From Thalassobius sp. I31.1 (GTDB lineage: Bacteria > Pseudomonadota > Alphaproteobacteria > Rhodobacterales > Rhodobacteraceae), in the NCBI RefSeq assembly GCF_003031585.1, contig NZ_PWAA01000042.1, forward strand, positions 62,001-126,000: a DNA stretch of 64,000 nucleotides. Reading direction: 5' to 3'. Position 1 is the stretch's first letter. Every line of letters starts with the position of its first letter. The translations under genes were made by a program, and so were the position numbers. The notes under the pieces were generated by a model. The model made no database searches. It was not told where the DNA came from and saw nothing but the letters and a program-made list of their open reading frames with translations. Of the stretch, positions 17,383 through 26,901 are shown piece by piece.

Positions 17383-19185
17383 TTACAGCGGTGCGCAGGC
17401 TTTTCGCAGCCAGTTTTGCGTCGCTTCAGTCACCACATCCGCCAGAAGTTCATATGTTTTCGCATGATAGGCGTCCAGCCAGGCCTTTTCATCGCCCGAC
17501 AGCATCTCTGTGACAATCAGATTGCGATCAATCGGCGTGAAGGCCAGAGTTTCGAAATCGAGCATATCACGCGCGTCTGCACCAGGCAGATCACCTGCGG
17601 TCTGAACCGCGACGAGGTTTTCGATGCGGATGCCAAACGCACCTTCGCGGTAGTAGCCCGGTTCATTTGACAGGATCATACCGGGTTCAAGCGGGATGTC
17701 AGAAACCCTGGAAATCCGCGCGGGCCCTTCATGGACCGACAGAAACGCCCCAACACCGTGGCCTGTGCCATGATCAAAATCATGCCCGGCCAACCAGATC
17801 GGATAGCGTGCGATCGGGTCCAGATCACGGCCAGACAACCCACGTGGCCAACGGGCACGCGACAAGGCAATCATCCCCTGAAGAACGCGGGTGAAACATT
17901 GTTTTTCATCCAGACCGACTTCGCCCACGGCTATCGTACGGGTGATGTCGGTGGTGCCGTCCTTATATTGCCCACCGCTGTCGATCAGAAAGAGCTGGCC
18001 CTGTTCAATCGGCAGGTTCGTATCCTCGGTCACACGATAATGGCAGATCGGCGCATGAGGGCCGGTGGCGGAAATCGTCTCAAAGCTGATATCAAACAGC
18101 GCATTGGTCGCCCGGCGGAAACCTTCCAGTTTCTGCGCCACAGCAACCTCGCTCAGTCCGCCCTTCGGGGCCTCTTCATGCAGCCAACACAGGAACTCTG
18201 CCATGGCCGCGCCATCCCGCAGATGGGCCGCGCGCATGCCTGCAAGTTCCGTGTCATTCTTGATGGCTTTCGGCAGAATGCAGGGATCCGGGTTGCGGGA
18301 GATCTCACAACCAGCAGCCTGAAGGACGGAGGACACTGCAAAAGGTGCCGTCACAGGATCAACGCGCACAGTGCCTGTAAGCTGTGTCAGGGCCTGGGGA
18401 AAATCACCTTGCGGATGGCAGGTAATGTCTGCCCCCAGATGGTCAGAAATGCCTGCGGTTTTTGCCGGGTCAATGAACAGATCAGCACGCCCGTCCGCAT
18501 GCAGGATCAACAGGCTTTGCACCACCGGGTTATGGGCGACATCATGCCCCCGGATATTCAGCAGCCAGCAGATTGAATCCGGCAGAGTAATCACAGCATG
18601 ATCTTCCCCCGCATCCCGCAGGGCCTGCGCCATACGTGCACGTTTCTCTGCGTGGCTTTCGCCTGCAAATTCAACCGGATGGACAAAGGCAGGCACGCGC
18701 GGCACCTCTGGCTGATCCTCCCAGATCGCATCCACAAGATTCTGGCACGGGCGCAGAGACCGCCCGGTTTTCGCAAGCCGCGCATCGGTTTTTTCAACAT
18801 CCGCAACCGTGTGCAGCCAGGGATCAAATCCGATCACAGCACCTGAGGGCGCATGTTCATTCAACCAGTCCCCCGCCTGGTTTTTCGGCCAGGCAACGGG
18901 GGTGAAATGCGCAAGATCCACCTGGCTTTTCACCTGAACGGTATAGCGACCGTCAATAAAAACGCCTGCGCTGTTTTCCAACGCCACACAAAACCCGGCA
19001 GACCCCTGAAACCCGCTCAACCAGCCCAGACGCGCATCGCGTGCGGCCACATATTCGCCCTGATGCACATCCGCGCGCGGCACGATGAAACCCTGAAGGT
19101 TCTCGGCAACCATCTGCGCGCGCAGGGCCTTCAGACGGGCCGGGCCTTTTTGTGGTTCTGAACGGGTTTCATAGCTCTGGAACAT
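17383..19185 (-). CDS. Xaa-Pro aminopeptidase (M24B), three-domain type
   Basis: A 600-residue aminopeptidase P removing N-terminal residues before proline. It has two creatinase-like N-terminal domains (residues about 20-310; FIVPRADVHQGEYVAARDAR is seen near 40) and a C-terminal pita-bread metallopeptidase domain. Metal ligands appear in LIDSGGQYKDGTTDITRT (two Asp), DHGTGHGVGAFLSVHEGP (His) and SNEPGYYREGAFGIRIEN (Glu pair). The long form is the eukaryotic-APP1-like type common in alphaproteobacteria. GAGG is 6-9 bases before ATG 19185, so the longer frame to 19266 is rejected. Confidence 0.93.
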   Translation of the reverse strand: MFQSYETRSEPQKGPARLKALRAQMVAENLQGFIVPRADVHQGEYVAARDARLGWLSGFQGSAGFCVALENSAGVFIDGRYTVQVKSQVDLAHFTPVAWPKNQAGDWLNEHAPSGAVIGFDPWLHTVADVEKTDARLAKTGRSLRPCQNLVDAIWEDQPEVPRVPAFVHPVEFAGESHAEKRARMAQALRDAGEDHAVITLPDSICWLLNIRGHDVAHNPVVQSLLILHADGRADLFIDPAKTAGISDHLGADITCHPQGDFPQALTQLTGTVRVDPVTAPFAVSSVLQAAGCEISRNPDPCILPKAIKNDTELAGMRAAHLRDGAAMAEFLCWLHEEAPKGGLSEVAVAQKLEGFRRATNALFDISFETISATGPHAPICHYRVTEDTNLPIEQGQLFLIDSGGQYKDGTTDITRTIAVGEVGLDEKQCFTRVLQGMIALSRARWPRGLSGRDLDPIARYPIWLAGHDFDHGTGHGVGAFLSVHEGPARISRVSDIPLEPGMILSNEPGYYREGAFGIRIENLVAVQTAGDLPGADARDMLDFETLAFTPIDRNLIVTEMLSGDEKAWLDAYHAKTYELLADVVTEATQNWLRKACAPL

Positions 19186-19351
19186 GCGCGCCTCATTTAG
19201 GTTAATCTGGTGCGGAGGTTCATACAGTTGAAGGGGTTTGTCTATGGGGAAATGTTGCACCCGCAACTGAACAGGGCGCCCAGATGTCTGTTGCCGGTTT
19301 TCTGGTTTCTGGTGACACTTCCCCTAAGGCAGCACGCAGAAAGTCCAAAAC

Positions 19352-20050
19352 CTATACGGCTTGTTTTTCCACCTCAATCAGCAGGCCATCCTCAAGCTTC
19401 ACCACCCGATCCATTTTTGCTGCCAGCTCATGGTTGTGGGTCGCAATCAGCGCCGCCATACCAGTATCGCGTGTGATGCCCAGCAACGTGTCAAACATCT
19501 GATCCGCAGTCACAGGGTCCAGGCTGCCTGTCGGTTCATCTGCCAGCAGAAGCTGCGGCGCATTGGCCATGGCCCGGCAAAACGCCACGCGCTGTTGCTG
19601 ACCGCCAGACAATTCCGCCGGGCGGTGGTGCATGCGTTCACCGATGCCAACCTGTGTCAGCAGATCCTCAGCACGTTGTTTTGCGGCTTTCTCAGCAGCG
19701 CCATTCGCCAGCTGTGGCAGCACAACATTTTCCAGCGCGGAAAATTCCGGCAGCAGATGGTGCGACTGATAGATAAACCCGATCTGGTTGCGACGCGCGC
19801 GGGTGCGCTTGCTGTCAGACGCGGCAGAGAGGGACTGACCGTTCAGGCAAACTTCGCCCTTCGTGGCCTGATCCAACAATCCGGCCACATGCAGCAGCGT
19901 CGATTTCCCCGCGCCCGAAGGCGCGATCAGGGCAACAATTTCGCCACGTTCAATCGTAAGATCCGCGCCTTTCAGCACAGAAACCTCAATCGCTTTGCCC
20001 GGGTTGTAGGTTTTCTCAACCCCGCGCAGTTCCAGTACCGGATCAGTCAT
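19352..20050 (-). CDS. lolD: Lipoprotein-releasing ABC transporter ATPase
   Basis: A 232-residue ABC ATPase. Walker A is APSGAGKSTLL (about residue 43-53), signature motif LSGGQQQRVAFCRAMA, Walker B LLLADEPTGSLD and the switch His in ATHNHELA. It energises removal of lipoproteins from the inner membrane for outer-membrane transport. It overlaps the upstream permease gene by 8 bases, indicating translational coupling. Confidence 0.93.
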   Translation of the reverse strand: MTDPVLELRGVEKTYNPGKAIEVSVLKGADLTIERGEIVALIAPSGAGKSTLLHVAGLLDQATKGEVCLNGQSLSAASDSKRTRARRNQIGFIYQSHHLLPEFSALENVVLPQLANGAAEKAAKQRAEDLLTQVGIGERMHHRPAELSGGQQQRVAFCRAMANAPQLLLADEPTGSLDPVTADQMFDTLLGITRDTGMAALIATHNHELAAKMDRVVKLEDGLLIEVEKQAV

Positions 20051-21332
20051 TGTTCAGAGCCTCCACCGGGTTCATACGCGCCGCGCGGCGGGCCGGGAAA
20101 ATAGTGATGCCAAAGGACAGGAACAGCGACAGACCAACAGCCTTCAGCACATCCTGCCATTCCAGTTCCGCAGGCAGACGATAGATCCCCCGCACGGATG
20201 CGTCCCAGGTCTGGCCGCCGGATGCGCCGTTGATAAAGGCAAGGATACTGTCGAAATATGTCGCAAAGAGACAGCCCAGGATCACCCCAAACGCTGTGCC
20301 AATCACGCCAACCAGCGATCCGCAGATAAAGAACACCCGCATGACGGATCCCTCAGACAGTCCCATGGTGCGCAGTATGCCGATGTCGCGGGTCTTGTTC
20401 TTCACCAGCATCACCAGACCGGAAATAATGTTGAGCGAGGCGATCAGCACAAGGATGCTCATCAGGACAAACATCACCGTGTCTTCAATCGCCAATGCGT
20501 TCAGGAAGCCGGAAGATGAATCCCGCCAGGTCCAGAGCAACGTGCCCTCACCACCCGCCGCCAGCAAAGGCAGGGTCAGCGCGTCAATGCCTTCGGGATC
20601 TTCCACGAAAACCTCAATCTCATCGGCCACGCCTTCGCTGTTAACGAAGCTCTGTGCTTCTGCGAAAGGCATATAAATCCGTGTTTTATCAATCAGATAC
20701 CGCCCGGACTGAAAGATATGCACGACCTCATAAGTGTTGATGCGCGGGCTTGTACCACCAAAGGGGCTTTTGACGCCATTGGGGGAAATCAGCTTGATAC
20801 GATCCCCGACCAGAAGGCCGAGTTCACGGGCCACCTGAATGCCAACTGACACACCTTCATCAAAACGTGCCAGATCCCCACGTGATGTTTCCGTATTGGC
20901 AATGCGTGGGATCGTCAGGATGTCTTCCGCACGGATGCCGTAAACTTCGACACCTGCGTTATTGTCGCCATTGTTCGCCATAACCTGATTGCGCACCAGA
21001 GGGGCCGCGCGGGTGACGCCAGGCACCTGACGAATGTCTTCCGCGCGGGCTTCAAAATCCGGCATGGCATTGGTCAGCAGCCCGTTTTCATTGACTTCGC
21101 TTTGTTTATACACGGTCACATGGGCATTTGCGCCAAGGATTGTGTCGACAAATTCGTTGCGAAAGCCGGTGCGCACGGCCAGCGTAATAATCAGCGCAGC
21201 CACTGCCAGCATAATGCCAATGAGGGAAATCCAGGTCATGGTACTGACCCCGCCTTCCGCCTTGCGCGCCCGCAGGTAACGCCATGCGATCATCCATTCA
21301 AAACGTGAAAACGGGCGGGTTGATCCGGCCAT
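20043..21332 (-). CDS. Lipoprotein-releasing ABC transporter permease (LolC/E type)
   Basis: A 429-residue inner-membrane protein with four predicted membrane helices: one at the N-terminus after FEWMIAWRYLRARK, and three in the last third (VMFVLMSILVLIASLNIISG; VFFICGSLVGVIGTAFGVIL; the last near the C-terminus), enclosing a large periplasmic domain. The C-terminal FPARRAARMNPVEALN is typical. Only one permease gene accompanies lolD, so the transporter may be a homodimer of a hybrid LolC/E (LolF) subunit rather than a LolCE pair. AGGAG is 6 bases before ATG 21332; the longer start at 21386 is rejected. Confidence 0.92.
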   Translation of the reverse strand: MAGSTRPFSRFEWMIAWRYLRARKAEGGVSTMTWISLIGIMLAVAALIITLAVRTGFRNEFVDTILGANAHVTVYKQSEVNENGLLTNAMPDFEARAEDIRQVPGVTRAAPLVRNQVMANNGDNNAGVEVYGIRAEDILTIPRIANTETSRGDLARFDEGVSVGIQVARELGLLVGDRIKLISPNGVKSPFGGTSPRINTYEVVHIFQSGRYLIDKTRIYMPFAEAQSFVNSEGVADEIEVFVEDPEGIDALTLPLLAAGGEGTLLWTWRDSSSGFLNALAIEDTVMFVLMSILVLIASLNIISGLVMLVKNKTRDIGILRTMGLSEGSVMRVFFICGSLVGVIGTAFGVILGCLFATYFDSILAFINGASGGQTWDASVRGIYRLPAELEWQDVLKAVGLSLFLSFGITIFPARRAARMNPVEALNND

Positions 21333-21420
21333 GACTGCTCCTGTCTTTGTTGGGTGGAACATGGGCCGCAACCCCTGAAAGATCAAGCGCTATGTCTTGT
21401 AGACGACCGTTATCGGCGCA

Positions 21421-21909
21421 TCACAGCCAGCGCCGGAACGGCAGGCGAATAAGTGCCATAAAGGCCAAAAGCAAAGCCCAGCCCGCAAGGAAGCCAGCCC
21501 CGGCAAATCCTGCCCCTTCCATGGTCAGGGGTAACCCCGGGCGGAAGGCCTGTGAGGTGGCTGTGATCAGTTCCGCATCGCCAAACCGCCAGCTCGCCGC
21601 GGCCCGGCCCCAGGCGGATTGTGTTTTTAGGGCTTCCAGATCGCCACGCAGGCCGGTGAAGCGTGTGATGGTTGCCTGCATGTCTTCACGGCGGCGTTCC
21701 AGAAACGCTGTGCCCTGCATCTGATCAAGCGCGGCTTCGCGGCTTAACCCTTCGGCCACGGCAGAGGCATCAAAATCCGCAACCACCTGTTCCAGGGCCT
21801 CAACAGCGCCGCCCAGGCGCTGCAGATATTGTTGGGAAAACTCGGGGAACTGCGAAAATCCCGCAGCGCCTGTCAGCCCACCTGCAAATGCAATGACACG
21901 TAAAAACAT
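21421..21909 (-). CDS. DUF2937 family membrane protein
   Basis: A 162-residue protein with an N-terminal membrane helix, a helical body (QFPEFSQQYLQRLGGAVEAL, the DUF2937 hallmark) and a C-terminal membrane helix (GAGFLAGWALLLAFMALIRL). Function unknown. It lies between proS and the lol permease on the same strand. ATG 21909 with GGGG 7 bases upstream is preferred over TTG 21921. Confidence 0.8.
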   Translation of the reverse strand: MFLRVIAFAGGLTGAAGFSQFPEFSQQYLQRLGGAVEALEQVVADFDASAVAEGLSREAALDQMQGTAFLERRREDMQATITRFTGLRGDLEALKTQSAWGRAAASWRFGDAELITATSQAFRPGLPLTMEGAGFAGAGFLAGWALLLAFMALIRLPFRRWL

Positions 21910-21920
21910 CTTAAACCCCA

Positions 21921-21951
21921 AAGAAAAATGCGGCGCCTGGGCACCGCATTT
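21921..21951 (-). terminator. Rho-independent terminator of proS
   Basis: On the minus strand an 11-bp stem (AAATGCGGTGC with GCGCCGCATTT, one G-U, CCAG loop) leads into TTCTTT, six bases beyond the proS stop. It implies that the DUF2937 and lol genes have additional promoters. Confidence 0.82.
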
Positions 21952-21957
21952 CAGATC

Positions 21958-23295
21958 TTACAGATTGGCGTAGATCGCGATGATCTTGTTGATCGCGGCC
22001 TCCGGCGTCATCTCTTCGCTTTCGCCGGTTTTGCGGCTGGTCACTTCAACCACACCGTTTTTCAACCCGCGCGGGCCAACCGTGATGCGCCATGGCAAAC
22101 CGATCAGATCCATAGTCGCGAATTTGCCGCCGGCACGTTCCTTGCGGTCATCATACAGCGGCTCAAGCCCCGCTTTGGTCAATGCCGCATAAAGATCTTC
22201 ACAGGCTGCATCGGCTTCGTCATCACCCTGCTTCAGGTTGACGATACCACAATGGAACGGTGTCACGCCTTCGGGCCAGATGATGCCTTTATCGTCGTGG
22301 GATGCCTCAATGATCGCGCCGAGAAGGCGGGAGACACCAATGCCGTGGGAACCCATATGCACAGGCACCTGATTCTGGTTCTCATCCACCACTTTCGCGC
22401 CCATGCTTTCAGAATATTTGGTGCCGAAATAGAAGATCTGGCCAACCTCGATGCCACGCGCGGAACGACGACGTTCCTCAGGCACCTCGTTAAAGATCGC
22501 CTCATCATGGGTTTCGTCGGTGCGGGCATAACGGGTGGTGAATTCTTCCAAAATCGCCTGGCACTGTGCTTTGTCGTCAAAATCAACGTCGCGCTGACCC
22601 AGTTTGATGTCGGTCACTTCAGAATCGTAGAAGACCTCGGATTCACCGGTTTCGGCCAGCACCAGGAACTCATGGGTGTAGTCGCCACCAATCGGGCCAC
22701 CGTCCGCACGCATCGGGATCGCCTGCAGGCCCATACGTTCATAGGTGCGCAGGTATGTCACCAGGTGGCGGTTGTAAGCATGCAGCGCATCTTCTTTGGT
22801 CAGGTCAAAGTTATAACCATCCTTCATCAGGAATTCACGACCCCGCATCACGCCAAAGCGCGGGCGGCGTTCATCGCGGAACTTCCACTGGATCTGATAC
22901 ATGGTCAGCGGCAGATCTTTGTAGCTGTTCACATGGGACCGGAATGTATCTGTGATCTGCTCTTCGTTGGTCGGGCCATACAGCATATCGCGGCCGTGAC
23001 GATCGGTCAGACGCAGCATTTCATCGCCGTAATCATCATAACGACCGGATTCACGCCAGAGATCAGCAGACTGAACGGTTGGCATCAGCATCGGCATGTG
23101 ACCTGCCTTCTGCTGTTCCTCATGCACAATGTTTTCAAGCTTGCGCAGAATCTTAAAGCCCAGCGGCAGCCAGGAATAGATCCCGGCGCTGGCCTGTTTG
23201 ATCATGCCGGCACGCAGCATATAGCGGTGGCTGACAATCGCGGCTTCAGCCGGGTTTTCTTTGAGAACGGGCAGGAAATAACGGCTGAGGCGCAT
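21958..23295 (-). CDS. proS: Prolyl-tRNA synthetase, short alphaproteobacterial type
   Basis: A 445-residue class II synthetase. Motif 1 region [20 protein letters not shown], motif 2 [23 protein letters not shown] and the motif 3 [16 protein letters not shown] are present. It lacks the about 180-residue editing insertion that E. coli ProRS has between motifs 2 and 3, as expected for the alphaproteobacterial form. Charges tRNA-Pro in the cytoplasm. Followed by its own terminator. Confidence 0.96.
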   Translation of the reverse strand: MRLSRYFLPVLKENPAEAAIVSHRYMLRAGMIKQASAGIYSWLPLGFKILRKLENIVHEEQQKAGHMPMLMPTVQSADLWRESGRYDDYGDEMLRLTDRHGRDMLYGPTNEEQITDTFRSHVNSYKDLPLTMYQIQWKFRDERRPRFGVMRGREFLMKDGYNFDLTKEDALHAYNRHLVTYLRTYERMGLQAIPMRADGGPIGGDYTHEFLVLAETGESEVFYDSEVTDIKLGQRDVDFDDKAQCQAILEEFTTRYARTDETHDEAIFNEVPEERRRSARGIEVGQIFYFGTKYSESMGAKVVDENQNQVPVHMGSHGIGVSRLLGAIIEASHDDKGIIWPEGVTPFHCGIVNLKQGDDEADAACEDLYAALTKAGLEPLYDDRKERAGGKFATMDLIGLPWRITVGPRGLKNGVVEVTSRKTGESEEMTPEAAINKIIAIYANL

Positions 23296-23433
23296 GGTCT
23301 CTCTCTGTCTTATAAGGTTTCCCCTGCTTTATGGCATTGCGGGGATGCGGGCAAGAGAGAGCATTTGTTGTATCCCTGTCAGGCACAGAATATATCACAG
23401 GATGTATTCTGTTCCGGTTTTTGGTGGTTTTAT

Positions 23434-24564
23434 ATGTTTCGTTCTTTCTGTTTTTCCTTCCTGATGATGACAAGCGGCGCAGCAGCCTGCGAAAATCCAA
23501 CGGATGTTCTGACCCGCAATCCTGTTCCTTCGGAAGAACGCGCCGCGTATGAAGCCCGCGTAGATAACTGCCTTACGTTTTTACTGAGCAAGTTCCCGGA
23601 GGACAGGCATGCCTTCATCCGCGACGCGTTTCTCGATTTTGCGTTCAATGGTGGTGACGTCGCAACTGTCCGGAAGATGATGGCGCAGGATGCTGAGCTG
23701 ACTGCACGGTATGAACTGCCTGAACTGACGGCACGCGCTGCGGATCGCGGACATTTGGAAATGGTGAGGTTTCTGCTGACGCAAGGGGCCGCGCCCGACG
23801 GAGAACCACACCGTCTGAGCCCACTTATGCTGGCAATTCACCAAGGACATACAGAGGTGGTGCGAACTCTGCTGGAGGCAGGCGCGACACGCCCACCGGA
23901 CCACAATCTTTTGGAAGAAGCCATGCGCACGGTCGATAAAAGCCACGCTGATCTGGTGCAGCTTCTGATCAACGCGGGTGAAGATCCAGGGGAACCAGAT
24001 TCGGACGGAGCCCCTCTGATCCACGCCGCTGCACAAAGAGGTGATTTCAGAACGGTGCAGGTATTGTTACAGGTCGGGGTGCTGGTAGATGTACTGAATC
24101 AACAGGGCAGAACGCTTCTGGAAACTGCATCAGAGCATTTCAGATCTCTCCCGGCCATACCCGCGCTACTGGTCGGTGGTGCCTCCCGGATGGATGAAGC
24201 CCTTGATCGTGCAGGGCTGAGACATGCCCCTCTGACAAAGGCCTATTTACAAGCACAGGGAAATCCCGCAGCGCAACAAGCAATCCTTGATCAGGCACTC
24301 ATAGAATTTGTGCAACGCAGAAGATCTGAGGCTTACTTCCTGCTTGATGCAGGCGCAGACCCGAATGCGTTTTCAGGGGAGTTCAACATTTTTAACGCCT
24401 TGCTCTGCGCACCGGAGCTTGGACATCATCTTATGGATCACGGGGCCAACCCGGATCTTGCACGCATCAATGGCGAACCTCCGGGTTGGATTGAAGATTG
24501 TCTCTATTTTGACGAAGAGATCGCGATCGACTATGTGCGCAGACTCGGCTTTTGGGAAGACTAG
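23434..24564 (+). CDS. Exported ankyrin-repeat protein
   Basis: A 376-residue protein with a signal peptide (MFRSFCFSFLMMTSGAAA, cleavage near AAAC) and at least four ankyrin-like repeats. Clear units are GHLEMVRFLLTQGAAPDGE and GHTEVVRTLLEAGATR, followed by HADLVQLLINAGEDPGEPD and GDFRTVQVLLQVGVLVDV, with a later AYFLLDAGADPNAFSG. It may be a lipoprotein since Cys follows the signal, but the lipobox is not canonical. Ankyrin repeats bind proteins; no partner is predictable. The frame stays open to 21928 but that part is antisense to proS. The ribosome site is weak. Confidence 0.8.
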   Translation: MFRSFCFSFLMMTSGAAACENPTDVLTRNPVPSEERAAYEARVDNCLTFLLSKFPEDRHAFIRDAFLDFAFNGGDVATVRKMMAQDAELTARYELPELTARAADRGHLEMVRFLLTQGAAPDGEPHRLSPLMLAIHQGHTEVVRTLLEAGATRPPDHNLLEEAMRTVDKSHADLVQLLINAGEDPGEPDSDGAPLIHAAAQRGDFRTVQVLLQVGVLVDVLNQQGRTLLETASEHFRSLPAIPALLVGGASRMDEALDRAGLRHAPLTKAYLQAQGNPAAQQAILDQALIEFVQRRRSEAYFLLDAGADPNAFSGEFNIFNALLCAPELGHHLMDHGANPDLARINGEPPGWIEDCLYFDEEIAIDYVRRLGFWED

Positions 24565-24574
24565 CGCGCAAGCT

Positions 24575-24871
24575 TTACCGCCCTTCGGGATAATCCACCG
24601 CTGGCTTTGAGGAAAAGATCACAACTCCCTGCACAGATGGCCGGGCGCGGCCGCCTTTTTCCTCGGCGGCAAGCTGGTCGAAGATCTCCTGCGCGCGGGG
24701 GCTGTGGCCGGGCACATTGAGGGGGGCGGATGGCATGTCTTCATGCACATCAGTGCGAACAGGGGGGAAAGCCCGCTGCCCGTCGACAGAGGGATCAGCC
24801 GACGCATTCGCCCCGGATACGCCCAGGGTCAGGACCGCCATCATCGCAACTTTTCGCATAACCATCTTCAT
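24575..24871 (-). CDS. Small exported protein, unknown
   Basis: A 98-residue protein beginning MKMVMRKVAMMAVLTLGVSG with a signal peptide cleaved near ANASA. The mature part is about 75 residues, Pro-rich with VPGHSPRAQEIFDQLAAEEKG, with no Cys. I do not recognise a family. ATG 24871 follows GAGG by 7 bases; a GTG two codons upstream is also in frame. It converges on the ankyrin gene with 10 bases between stops. Confidence 0.6.
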   Translation of the reverse strand: MKMVMRKVAMMAVLTLGVSGANASADPSVDGQRAFPPVRTDVHEDMPSAPLNVPGHSPRAQEIFDQLAAEEKGGRARPSVQGVVIFSSKPAVDYPEGR

Positions 24872-25075
24872 CTGCACACCTCATTCACCTGAAGGGACAA
24901 TTTACCCGCTCCCTTTGAGTCGTCTTAATTCTGTTACATTCTATCTGGGCTTCATCATCACAGTTTCCACCCTGCGGGAATGCACAAACACGTGTGCCTG
25001 CGTTGGTTGCATAGCGGATATGCGCTGGGTGCAAGGGCCGACTAAGGAACCCGGACCAGAAAGCCCGGGTATATT

Positions 25076-25099
25076 GTCAGCCATATCCTGATGGCTGAC
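25076..25099. terminator. Inverted repeat past the ClC gene
   Basis: GTCAGCCAT-ATCCTG-ATGGCTGAC is a perfect 9-bp inverted repeat 5 bases beyond the ClC stop. No T-run follows on the minus strand, so termination is only plausible. A second imperfect hairpin (ACCCGG with CCGGGT) is at about 25049-25070, and TTGCA..TGCAA brackets about 25008-25035. Nothing else is seen in 24872-25103. Confidence 0.5.
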
Positions 25100-25103
25100 G
25101 ATG

Positions 25104-26783
25104 TCAGCTGTGTTCTTCCGCCGCGGTTTCTGCCAGGGCATCGTTGAAGGCATGCAGGGCGTCGACCTCAAAGAGCGCACCCCAGAGTTCGGGGGGTTGG
25201 TCTTCGCCGCCAAGGGTCACAACCGGGATGAAATCCGCGCCGGAAGTGCCAAAGATCGGCATCGCAGCTTCAAGGGTTGCATTGCCGTCGACATAAATGC
25301 CTTGTTCCACAAGCTCCCAACAGGCTTCCTCAGATGCGGCATGTGGGTGTTTATCTGTGCGCATCACATCGGCCACTGAGAAGGTCGCAAGCAGCCAGGC
25401 CTGAGGCCCCGCAGCAAGGTGGATATTGCGGTGTTCCAGTTGCGTGAGAAAGAAACTGCGATCAACCAGGCGGCTGGCAAGTGCTGTGGACAGGGACACG
25501 GCGACCATCACAGCAAGGCCGGTCTGCCAGTCACCGGTCAGTTCAAACACGATCAGGGTTGTGGAAATCGGTGCGCCCAGAACGGCGGCGGCAACAGCGC
25601 CCATCCCCGCAAGCGCATAAAGGGTTTCTTCGCCGGACACAGAAGGAAAGATGCTGGTCGCAACCATACCGAAGGCAAGGCCTGTCATTGCCCCGATCAT
25701 CAGCGAAGGTGAGAAGATCCCGCCGCCCATGCGCCCGCCAAAGGTGATCGCAACCGCAATACATTTCAGGACGACAAAGAGGATCGCCTGCAGAAACAGC
25801 AGCTGTCCCGTCAGTGCGGCGGATGTGGTTTCATAGCCAACCCCGATGATATGCGGGAACCAGACCGCGAGAATGCCCAGCAGCAACCCGGAAATGCCCG
25901 GGCGCAGCCAGCCGGGTATGTTCCAGCGGGCCTGCAGCAGGTTGCCGGCTTTCTCGGCGAAGAAAACCGAACGCATGAAGATCGCGGCGACAAGGCCGGA
26001 GATAATCCCAAGGATCAGGAATGCAGGCAGCTCAATATAAAACTGCATCTCATTGTTCTGTTTCAGAACGAATTCGGTCACATTGCCAAATTGCAGGCGG
26101 CTGACCACCGTGCCCGCGACAGAGGCAATCACAATCGGCGCAAATGCATGCACGGCGAAATGGCGCAGAACGACTTCAAGTGCAAACAGCGCGCCGGCAA
26201 TCGGGGCGTTAAAGCTGGCAGAAACGGCCCCGGCCACGGCGCAGCCCAACAGATCGCGCCCGGTGATGCCGGATGCATTGATGCGGTTTGAAACCCAGGT
26301 GGAAATCACACCCGCAAGATGCACAACAGGGCCTTCGCGCCCGGAAGATCCGCCAGTAGAGAGCGTCACGATGGAGGCCAGCGCCGATCCGATCCCGGCG
26401 CGTTGTTCCACCCGACCTTTGTGAAGCGCAGAGCCTTCGATCACATCGGCAACAGATCGTGCCCGCCCATCAGGCGTCAGCCAATGCAGGATACAGCCGG
26501 TGATCAGACCTCCGACCACCGGAATTGTGACGATCCAATACCAGGCCAATGCGCTGAGGTAAGAATGCAGGGTCCGACTGTCATCCGCGCCATAAACAGC
26601 GGTTTGCAGCCATTCAATCGCGTTGCGAAAGCCAAGGGCGGCAAAACCGGCCCCGATCCCGACGGTCAGCGCGATAAACCAGAACTGGACTTCGCCCGGG
26701 CCCTTTTCCTTCAGAACATTCCAGGCCTTGTCCAGATCCTGCATATTTTTGCGGATCAGCGATTTCACATAAGCTGACATCAT
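25104..26783 (-). CDS. ClC-type chloride channel/transporter with C-terminal CBS-like region
   Basis: A 559-residue inner-membrane ClC protein. The gating motif GREGP is in STGGSSGREGPVVHLAG and the third motif is GGGIFSPSLMIGA; the second helix set has SFNAPIAGALFALEVVLRHF. At the position of E. coli ClC-ec1 Glu203 (proton glutamate, in FIIEE) there is Val, as in channel-type ClCs, so passive Cl- conduction may be more likely than H+/Cl- exchange. The usual first motif GSGIP is replaced by GRARSVADVIE. The C-terminus from FSVADVMRTDKHP resembles one CBS motif pair. Start 26783 is tentative; the frame extends to 26840 without a better ribosome site. Confidence 0.88.
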   Translation of the reverse strand: MMSAYVKSLIRKNMQDLDKAWNVLKEKGPGEVQFWFIALTVGIGAGFAALGFRNAIEWLQTAVYGADDSRTLHSYLSALAWYWIVTIPVVGGLITGCILHWLTPDGRARSVADVIEGSALHKGRVEQRAGIGSALASIVTLSTGGSSGREGPVVHLAGVISTWVSNRINASGITGRDLLGCAVAGAVSASFNAPIAGALFALEVVLRHFAVHAFAPIVIASVAGTVVSRLQFGNVTEFVLKQNNEMQFYIELPAFLILGIISGLVAAIFMRSVFFAEKAGNLLQARWNIPGWLRPGISGLLLGILAVWFPHIIGVGYETTSAALTGQLLFLQAILFVVLKCIAVAITFGGRMGGGIFSPSLMIGAMTGLAFGMVATSIFPSVSGEETLYALAGMGAVAAAVLGAPISTTLIVFELTGDWQTGLAVMVAVSLSTALASRLVDRSFFLTQLEHRNIHLAAGPQAWLLATFSVADVMRTDKHPHAASEEACWELVEQGIYVDGNATLEAAMPIFGTSGADFIPVVTLGGEDQPPELWGALFEVDALHAFNDALAETAAEEHS

Positions 26784-26901
26784 CTGCCGTATTGCGCCCT
26801 TTTGCCTCTGGGGTTCTCGCGCCCATGGGCGTAAAACCATAGCGCAGAGGTCTTAACCATTTCTTCCTGTCCTTCCCTGCCTGCCATGTCTGAGGTGTAA
26901 A

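Noticed and set aside
21928-23433. N-terminal extension of the ankyrin gene
   Set aside because: This part is antisense to proS; the signal peptide begins at 23434.
24941-25213. Minus-strand 90-residue frame past the ClC gene
   Set aside because: It overlaps the 3' part of ClC in another frame and the intergenic hairpins, with no protein-like pattern.
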